Below are positions 6,210-10,471 of a stretch of 10,471 bases of DNA, one piece after another; position 1 is the stretch's first letter; every line of letters begins with the position of its first letter. The notes beneath the pieces were generated by a model. The model was not told where the DNA came from, did not search any database, and was given only the letters and a program-made list of their open reading frames with translations. Both the position numbers and the translations under genes were made by a program. The DNA is from Bacillota bacterium (lineage in GTDB: Bacteria; Bacillota; Bacilli; Lactobacillales; Streptococcaceae), in contig JAJXWC010000073.1 of the NCBI GenBank assembly GCA_021781855.1, positions 1 through 10,471 on the forward strand, read 5' to 3'.

Positions 6210-6596
6210 TTATTGCGGGAGCAACAGACTGATGACCAGAAAAGCAGTGATAACAAGAAAAGCAACGGCCAATTTTTTAGCAGATTTTCGTTCTTTTTCC
6301 GTAAAATCAGGATTGTTCATCTTGCCAATCTGAATTACTGCAGCAAGCGCAAAACCAGCGATAGAAGCAAGCGTTCCTATCCAAACTTCAAGATTAATTG
6401 CAATAAGAACTCCTACAGTAAGCAAAGCGCCTATCCAAATTTTTCTGCCATATCCGAAAAATGAATGATTAAAATAATTAAGATAAACTGCGGGAATAAC
6501 ATATTTTTTAGTGATTCTGCCTTGTCTGATAAGAATGAATGCCCCACCAAAAGTAATGATGAATGATAAAATTGAAACAAAAATTATCCCTAACAT
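6210..6596 (-). CDS. Small integral membrane protein, unrecognised
   Basis: The product is 128 residues from the ATG at 6596. The alternative ATG at 6602 lies only 3 nt after AGAAGG, too close, whereas 6596 has 9 nt spacing. The protein shows about four hydrophobic segments: residues 1-21, two in the central IWIGALLTVGVLIAI and WIGTLASIAGFALAAVIQI stretches, and the C-terminal LAVAFLVITAFLVISLLLP. A basic loop (RQGRITKKY) and a charged loop (DFTEKERKSAKK) separate them. I see no catalytic motif and do not recognise the family. It may be a membrane-associated accessory or stress protein, but that is a guess. It is apparently monocistronic with its own promoter block, the twin of the one upstream of the next gene, which suggests the two minus-strand genes are co-regulated. 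Confidence 0.75.
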   Translation of the reverse strand: MLGIIFVSILSFIITFGGAFILIRQGRITKKYVIPAVYLNYFNHSFFGYGRKIWIGALLTVGVLIAINLEVWIGTLASIAGFALAAVIQIGKMNNPDFTEKERKSAKKLAVAFLVITAFLVISLLLPQ

Positions 6597-6622
6597 AAAC
6601 ATCGCCTTCTTTTCTTCTTTTT

Positions 6623-6645
6623 CTTATTATACACCCGATTTTTTA
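6623..6645 (-). promoter_or_regulatory. Promoter block, copy 2 (for the small membrane protein gene)
   Basis: On the minus strand TAAAAAATCGGG, then TG and TATAATAAG, matches the block at 6113-6135 at 22 of 23 positions. The -10 is at 6631-6626, about 30 nt before the start codon. Confidence 0.6.
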
Positions 6646-6739
6646 GAAGTTCGATTTTTTCCCAAATTTGATGTTTTTAATGTTTATCGTCTTGTATTTT
6701 CATGATAAGCGATGATGTTCATTCGCCTGAGCGCCAGAA

Positions 6740-6828
6740 TTGACCACTAAAATAATATTTTGTAAAATTGAAGTAATCACTTGCTAAGTTAAAAGGCTTT
6801 ACGGTTTTTGCACCACAAAGCCTTTTTG
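6740..6828 (+). ncRNA. Possible short RNA with its own promoter and terminator
   Basis: TTGACC (6740-6745) and TAAAAT (6763-6768) are 17 bp apart. About 7 nt downstream a transcript could begin near 6775. It would reach the hairpin AAAAGGCTTT (6791-6800) and AAAGCCTTTT (6817-6826) followed by T residues, giving an RNA of about 50-55 nt. No open frame with a ribosome binding site lies between. The same hairpin could act as the dnaX operon terminator in the other direction, so the short RNA is a proposal only. Confidence 0.35.
6791..6827. terminator. Intrinsic terminator hairpin, probably bidirectional
   Basis: It has a perfect 10 bp stem, AAAAGGCTTT with AAAGCCTTTT, and a 16-base loop. T residues follow on the plus strand, and a shorter T-run follows on the minus strand. 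It is the first terminator-like structure downstream of dnaX, which is separated from it by the MITE-like element. Confidence 0.7.
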
Positions 6829-6857
6829 CAAGATATTTCTACTTATTTTGATGTTTA

Positions 6858-7010
6858 GGGCACCTCTAAAAACTCAGAAATTCCGAATTTGGCTAAATTT
6901 TCCAAACTCTTCGTCTTCCTCCTAGACTTGCATCAGCAAGCCTTCGTCGTCAATCCTCGATTTTGAAAAATTTAGCTCAAATTCGAAATTAGCAGTTTTT
7001 AGAGGTGCCC
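6858..7010. mobile_element. 153 bp MITE-like element with perfect terminal inverted repeats
   Basis: GGGCACCTCTAAAAACT at the left end is exactly complementary to AGTTTTTAGAGGTGCCC at the right end. Both sides are flanked by TTTA (6854-6857 and 7011-7014), a likely 4 bp target duplication. The inverted similarity continues imperfectly inward (CGAATTTG..GCTAAATTTT on both arms). The centre has a small hairpin CTTGC-ATCA-GCAAG (6927-6940) and a duplicated CTTCGTC. It has no coding capacity. End sequence and duplication length recall IS5-type elements, but the parent is not identified. It lies between dnaX and the downstream terminator. Confidence 0.8.
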
Positions 7011-7060
7011 TTTAATTTATTCTATTTCGTTACGAGAGTTTATGCGCCAAGAGACATTTT

Positions 7061-8710
7061 CTAATCATTAACTTCAACAACCTTATCTCCAAAAAGCGTT
7101 TTGGCAAGCTGCAGATTTTCGTCAACTGGCTCACTTTCCTGCTCTGATTGCTCTTGCGGGTTTTCTGTTTTTAGACTGGCAACATAGTCGGCCCGAATTT
7201 CTTGCCAGTCATTTTCTGCAAGTGCAATAATTTCAGGTGAAAAGCCGCAGATGCTACTAAGAAGATTACCGAAAGTGAGTTGCAAATCAGCGTTTTCGGT
7301 CACGCGCCTTGCAAGATTTTCATGTGGAAATGTGACGACAACAAATTGTGCGCCTGCTGCACGCGGTTCGGTGTTATTAAGCAAGGCGCGGTCTGCTGGG
7401 CGAGTAACGCTCGCAACAATTTCCGGCCATGCGCCGATTACGGCTTGGCGCGCTTCATTTGTTGCTTCAGCGAGTGCTTTGAAAATCAAATCACGATTGA
7501 CCGTATTGGCTTTAGATGATTGAGATGTTTTGGGAGCAGGCTGCTTTGACGAATTGGTCAACTGAGAGACTGGTGCAATTTGGTTTGTGCTAAGCTGCGT
7601 TTTGAGCTGATTAACCTCCGCTCTGAGTGCTGCTAATTCTTGAGCGACATTTTCTGGAACTTCTGATTTTGACGGACTGGTCAAATTTTGTCCCACTTCT
7701 GCCAATCGCATGGTCATTACATCGGCAGCGATTTTTGTCTGCGTTGTTTCCTTGATTGTTTTCAAACTTTCAATCGCAATATTAATCCAACTGAAAAGCT
7801 GTTTCCTATCAAATTTGCCTGTTTTGTCCAGCAGCATATCTCGAAAATATGCTAATAAATCTTCCGTAAAACGAAGCATATTCTTACCTTCGGCAAAAAT
7901 TTTGTCTAATTCTGCCAAGGCGCTTGTTTCATCAAACGTCCTCAACGCTTCAACATAGTCAACAAGTGCTTCATTGGCAATCGAACCTGTAACCAAAAGT
8001 GCATCTTTTTCTTGCAACTGCCCTTCTGAAAAGCTCAAAGCCTGGTCCAAAAGCGACAGGGCATCGCGCATACCTCCTTCGGCTGATTTTGCAATGACAT
8101 CAAGCGCAGCAGCATCGTAATCAACAGCTTCATCTTGTAAAACCTCAGCCAAATGTGCACGAATATCTGCCGTAGTAATTGATTTAAAGGCAAAGCGTTG
8201 AACACGTGAAATAATCGTTGCCGGAATTTTCTGCAGCTCTGTTGTTGCAAGAACGAACACCACATTTTCCGTAGGTTCTTCTAAAGTTTTCAAAAGTGCA
8301 TTAAATGCACCTGTTGAAAGCATATGAACTTCATCAATGATATAAACCTTGTAAGTTGCCTGCGAAGCGGCATAAGTGGATTTATCGCGAATTTCACGGA
8401 TTTCGTCCACGCCATTATTACTGGCAGCATCAAGCTCAATGACGTCTTCCAAGGTTCCTTTTGTGATACTTTCGCAGATAAAACAATGATTACACGGTTC
8501 TCCATCTACTTGATTGGGGCAATTTATCGCCTTTGCAAAAATTTTAGCCGCAGAAGTTTTCCCTGTCCCGCGTGGTCCGCTGAAAAGATAAGCATGTGAA
8601 ATCTGATGATTAACAATCGCATTTTTCAGCGTTGTTGCCACCACCTCCTGACCAATCATTTCGTCAAATCTTTGACTTCGATATTTTCTGTAAAGTGCTT
8701 GATAAGCCAC
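7061..8710 (-). CDS. dnaX: DNA polymerase III subunit tau (clamp-loader ATPase)
   Basis: The product is 549 residues, usual for Gram-positive DnaX. It loads the sliding clamp and holds the replisome together. Walker A GPRGTGKT is at 45-52. A zinc module uses C64, C73, C76 and C79. Walker B IIDEVHML is at 124-131. Sensor 1 lies in VFVLATTE, and the arginine-finger motif is SRV at 168-170 instead of the common SRC, with the arginine retained. A Gln/Ser-rich linker (about 370-410) separates the AAA+ and collar region from the C-terminal tau region. The start is GTG at 8710, with AGGAGG 5 nt upstream overlapping the stop codon of the preceding gene, so translation is probably coupled. I see no A-AAA-AAG slippery site, so a frameshifted short form is not evident. 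It is the last gene of its operon. Confidence 0.97.
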   Translation of the reverse strand: MAYQALYRKYRSQRFDEMIGQEVVATTLKNAIVNHQISHAYLFSGPRGTGKTSAAKIFAKAINCPNQVDGEPCNHCFICESITKGTLEDVIELDAASNNGVDEIREIRDKSTYAASQATYKVYIIDEVHMLSTGAFNALLKTLEEPTENVVFVLATTELQKIPATIISRVQRFAFKSITTADIRAHLAEVLQDEAVDYDAAALDVIAKSAEGGMRDALSLLDQALSFSEGQLQEKDALLVTGSIANEALVDYVEALRTFDETSALAELDKIFAEGKNMLRFTEDLLAYFRDMLLDKTGKFDRKQLFSWINIAIESLKTIKETTQTKIAADVMTMRLAEVGQNLTSPSKSEVPENVAQELAALRAEVNQLKTQLSTNQIAPVSQLTNSSKQPAPKTSQSSKANTVNRDLIFKALAEATNEARQAVIGAWPEIVASVTRPADRALLNNTEPRAAGAQFVVVTFPHENLARRVTENADLQLTFGNLLSSICGFSPEIIALAENDWQEIRADYVASLKTENPQEQSEQESEPVDENLQLAKTLFGDKVVEVND

Positions 8711-8719
8711 ATTTTCCTC

Positions 8720-9412
8720 CTATAAAAATCCTTTGACGACTTCCTCAGGGTCTGCCGGGTCTTGCGTTCCATCATAATTATCTACGCCACCGCTGTAACC
8801 ATAATCTTTTAAGATTTCTGTCAAACCATCACGTGACTGAATTAGTTCATCAATATCGTCTGAATAATAGGATTTCAATGCATTTTTTAATGCCCAAATT
8901 CGCGCCCTGTCAATCGTTTGCTCATCTGCTTCACTGGCTGCAAAAAAGATTTTCCGAGCTTTACCATCAAACAATGCCCAGCCAATAGCTAAATCACAGG
9001 CAGGGTCTGCTTTGACGGACTTGTCAAAAGCCAAAACATTTGTCAATTTTCCATTTTTTACCCGTAAATTTTGGGCACAAAAATCGCCATGAACCCAGAC
9101 TGCTGGTTTTGTCCATGGTTTTTTGACCGCTTTATCAAATTTTTCATGAAGAAACTCAACCGGAACAAGCTTTTTGAAATTGAGCAACAAATCAGTAATT
9201 TCAGCCTCAAAGAATGGCAAATCTGCACCTGCAAACGCATTTTCAAAGCTTGGTGTTGGCGCACCTTCCGTATCCAACCGATGAAGTTGATACAAAAAAT
9301 GCCCTAATTCGCGTGCAAATTGCTTTGTATCCCCCATATTTCCCGGATTAACGATTGCACCATCTTTTTCTTCAAAACGCTCAGAGAGAAATTTTTCAAT
9401 TTTTTCGTTCAT
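8720..9412 (-). CDS. APH-fold phosphotransferase-like protein lacking the N-lobe
   Basis: The product is 230 residues. The catalytic half of the aminoglycoside/choline kinase fold is present: the helix ELGHFLYQLHRLDTE at 35-49, VHGDFCAQNL with H108, D110 and N115, and a metal-binding region AFDKSVKADPACDLAIG with D130, D136 and D140. The usual N-terminal ATP-binding lobe of about 80-90 residues, with its glycine-rich loop and lysine, is absent; only about 30 residues precede the first C-lobe helix. It may be a diverged or partner-dependent kinase, or a non-catalytic relative. Antibiotic resistance should not be inferred. The ATG at 9412 has TAGGG 4 nt upstream and overlaps the end of the methionine-sulfoxide reductase gene by 17 bp. 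Its stop codon overlaps the dnaX ribosome binding site, so the three genes are tightly coupled. Confidence 0.85.
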   Translation of the reverse strand: MNEKIEKFLSERFEEKDGAIVNPGNMGDTKQFARELGHFLYQLHRLDTEGAPTPSFENAFAGADLPFFEAEITDLLLNFKKLVPVEFLHEKFDKAVKKPWTKPAVWVHGDFCAQNLRVKNGKLTNVLAFDKSVKADPACDLAIGWALFDGKARKIFFAASEADEQTIDRARIWALKNALKSYYSDDIDELIQSRDGLTEILKDYGYSGGVDNYDGTQDPADPEEVVKGFL

Positions 9413-9902
9413 TTGTCCCTACCTCAAAAAATTTAAAATCTGTCATTTTGCATAAAATTTCAGCAAATTCTTCCAAATATCTTGTATCAATTTCATCATA
9501 AAATCCGATTTCTGATGCATCTAAATCAAGCACACCACCAAGCTTTCCGTCTTTAACCAAAGGTACAACAATTTCTGATAATGCACGTGAATCACAAGAA
9601 ATATAATTTTTATGCAATTTGACATTTTCTACAAGTATTGTCTTACGCTCCTGAGCCGATTGTCCGCAGACACCTTTACCCAATTCAATCTCAACACAAG
9701 ATACCGAGCCTTGAAAAGGTCCCAAAATCAATTTTTCACCATTAAATAGATAAAAACCTGTGTAGACCTGCTGAGGCAGAAAATTCCACAATAAAGCCGC
9801 TGCATTTGCCAGGTTAGAAATCGTATAATTCTGGTCGCTTAACAGCCCTTTAAGCTGCAAATTCAATAGTTCATAGCCTTCAATTTTTTCTTCTCTATTC
9901 AT
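9396..9902 (-). CDS. Free methionine-(R)-sulfoxide reductase (GAF domain)
   Basis: The product is 168 residues, a single GAF domain. It reduces free methionine-R-sulfoxide in the cytosol using thioredoxin-type electrons, protecting the methionine pool from oxidation. Family signatures are clear: TGFYLF, LGPFQG, GKGVCG, ISCDS and SEIVVPL, then GVLDLDA. The three redox cysteines C69, C79 and C103 have spacings of 10 and 24, the same as C84, C94 and C118 in the E. coli enzyme, so it should be active. The ATG at 9902 has AGAGGA 6 nt upstream. It is the first gene of the operon with the APH-like gene and dnaX, preceded by a long repeat-containing leader. The YtsP/YebR names are used for homologues; I leave the symbol blank. 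Confidence 0.93.
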   Translation of the reverse strand: MNREEKIEGYELLNLQLKGLLSDQNYTISNLANAAALLWNFLPQQVYTGFYLFNGEKLILGPFQGSVSCVEIELGKGVCGQSAQERKTILVENVKLHKNYISCDSRALSEIVVPLVKDGKLGGVLDLDASEIGFYDEIDTRYLEEFAEILCKMTDFKFFEVGTNERKN

Positions 9903-9927
9903 TATTTCCTCTATATATTGTCTATTT

Positions 9928-10094
9928 TTATCTCAGCAGTGCGTGCTAAGCTTCGAATTTCGCTCGACTGCCCTAGGGTCAGCCGCTTCAGCGGCTTGAC
10001 TTCTGGGACAGGGTAACCTCATATCGAAGATGTGAGGTTGTGCCCTAAATTCGGTGGGAGTTGAAACTCCCACTGAATAAGTCTCTGCTTCATT
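9928..10094 (-). repeat. Dispersed modular hairpin repeat, copy R1 (longest)
   Basis: Read on the minus strand it opens AATGAAGCAGAGACTTATTCA and closes GAAGCTTAGCACGCACTGCTGAGATAA, the two halves given at 10094-10074 and 9954-9928. Between them are three hairpins in series: GTGGGAG/CTCCCAC (plus 10054-10073), AACCTCA/TGAGGTT (10015-10039) and AGCCGC/GCGGCT (9981-9996). The core CGAGCGAAATTCGAAG (9966-9951) follows them. It is GC-richer than its surroundings and sits in the leader of the sulfoxide reductase operon. Confidence 0.75.
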
Positions 10095-10125
10095 ACGGTA
10101 GCAGAAATATCCGTCAGAATGGCAA

Positions 10126-10154
10126 ACTTTACTTCCATTTTGTACCAGTAAAGT
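10126..10154. repeat. Inverted repeat in the operon leader
   Basis: ACTTTACT (10126-10133) and AGTAAAGT (10147-10154) form a perfect 8 bp stem with a 13-base loop, just upstream of repeat R1 on the transcribed strand. There is no T-run. It adds a further hairpin to the leader of the sulfoxide reductase operon. Confidence 0.5.
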
Positions 10155-10252
10155 CTCCGCATTTGCACTCAGCGAATGAACAGGCAAAGTGAACTTCCCC
10201 TCGCATCAGCAAGGAGTCTTTCTGCCTTTGGCGAATCAACCGTTTCAATCTC

Positions 10253-10262
10253 ATTATACCAT
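10253..10262 (-). promoter_or_regulatory. Extended -10 promoter, probably of the sulfoxide reductase-dnaX operon
   Basis: On the minus strand ATGG precedes TATAATGAG. The TTGACT upstream is only 11 bp away, so it is not a usable -35, and the site would rely on the TGn extension. It lies just after the GNAT stop codon and would give a leader of about 350 nt before the first start codon. Confidence 0.6.
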
Positions 10263-10278
10263 TTTTCGAAGTCAATTT

Positions 10279-10471
10279 TTAGAGCCACAATTCCATTTCG
10301 CGTCTTTGTGTGCAAAAACCAAGATGCTCATAAAATTCAAGCGCAGAGCCAGGAAATTCCCAAACATTAAGCTCAATTCTTGAACAATCTTCTGCACGAG
10401 CAAAGTCCTTTAGATATTCCATCAAAGCACCGCCAATACCATGCTGTCGCCCATTTTCAGCCACACATAAG
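10279..10471 (-). CDS. GNAT family N-acetyltransferase, C-terminal part (5' end outside window)
   Basis: The last 63 codons are visible, ending at the TAA at 10281-10279. The acetyl-CoA-binding motif A appears as RQHGIGGAL, after the V-A-E-N that usually ends strand 4. The later LNVWEFPGSALEFYEHLGF is the characteristic motif B, with the tyrosine that acts as general acid in many members. The substrate cannot be told from this part. The N-terminal two thirds lie beyond the right edge; the GTG at 10464 is internal, not a start. No terminator is seen after the gene, so some readthrough into the next operon is possible. Confidence 0.9.
   Translation of the reverse strand, partial: LCVAENGRQHGIGGALMEYLKDFARAEDCSRIELNVWEFPGSALEFYEHLGFCTQRREMELWL

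Larger units (their letters stand above)
6605..7060. other. Gene-free region between dnaX and the small membrane protein gene
   Basis: No credible coding sequence was found on either strand. From left to right it holds promoter block copy 2, a stretch of about 90 bases with nothing recognised, the short-RNA candidate with its terminator hairpin, the MITE-like element, and about 45 bases of dnaX 3' flank without a terminator of its own. Confidence 0.7.

Noticed and set aside
5529..6464. Several overlapping plus-strand open frames (5529-5999, 5809-6111, 6042-6464)
   Set aside because: They run across the tandem repeats and antisense to two better-supported minus-strand genes. They lack ribosome binding sites, and the 61-62 bp period shifts the frame between units.
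6718..6745. Similarity of GTTCATTCGCCTGAGCGC to minus-strand sequence near 10165-10185 (GTTCATTCGCTGAGTGC)
   Set aside because: Only about 15 matching bases with a gap; it could be chance or a repeat remnant, too weak to call.
8720..9412. Aminoglycoside resistance gene
   Set aside because: Only the generic kinase-fold C-lobe is visible, the N-lobe is absent, and the housekeeping operon context gives no support for resistance.
9933..10187. Minus-strand 84-codon frame in the operon leader
   Set aside because: It has a plausible AGGGGAAG before a TTG start, but it reads through the hairpin repeat R1 and has an unusual composition. Kept only as part of the leader finding, not called as a gene.
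10176..10383. Two plus-strand frames of 64 residues near the right end
   Set aside because: They are antisense to the GNAT gene and its downstream promoter, with no ribosome binding site or recognisable domain.

Overview
The window reads as a chromosomal stretch of a low-GC Gram-positive coccus, most likely Lactococcus or a close relative. This is inferred from the lysine permease LysP under a lysine riboswitch, the rpsF-ssb-rpsR operon, the free-methionine-sulfoxide reductase/dnaX neighbourhood, AAGGAGG-type ribosome binding sites and use of TTG and GTG starts. Genus level is inference; no rRNA is present.

Layout. The left edge (1-337, +) holds the last third of an ABC transporter ATPase. 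It is followed by a terminator shared with a convergent membrane-anchored metallophosphoesterase (385-1152, -). Next, all on the minus strand, come rpsR, ssb and rpsF (S18, single-strand DNA binding protein, S6), transcribed from a strong promoter at about 2540-2514 through a structured leader. Upstream is uppP (undecaprenyl-diphosphatase). A 492-base divergent region then carries the uppP promoter, a short repeat, a near-consensus promoter, a lysine riboswitch and an intrinsic terminator, and leads into lysP (3919-5379, +). A bidirectional terminator separates lysP from an unrecognised small gene (5508-5900, -). The leader of that gene is built from three 61-62 bp tandem hairpin units. Next is a small membrane protein gene (6210-6596, -) whose promoter shares a 23 bp block with the preceding one. 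The region 6605-7060 has no gene but holds a possible short RNA and a 153 bp MITE-like element. The right third is a minus-strand operon: free-methionine-(R)-sulfoxide reductase, an APH-fold protein lacking its N-lobe, and dnaX. It has a leader of about 350 nt rich in hairpins. A GNAT acetyltransferase fragment runs off the right edge.

Most genes are ordinary housekeeping (translation, replication, cell-wall lipid carrier recycling, lysine uptake, methionine repair). The notable material is between them. A modular hairpin repeat family has at least three copies and probably four (1484-1610, 3533-3585, 5398-5460, 9928-10094), and one hairpin shows compensatory base changes between copies. There are also the tandem 62 bp hairpin array, a duplicated promoter block and the MITE. 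I see no defence system, CRISPR array, prophage or complete insertion sequence.
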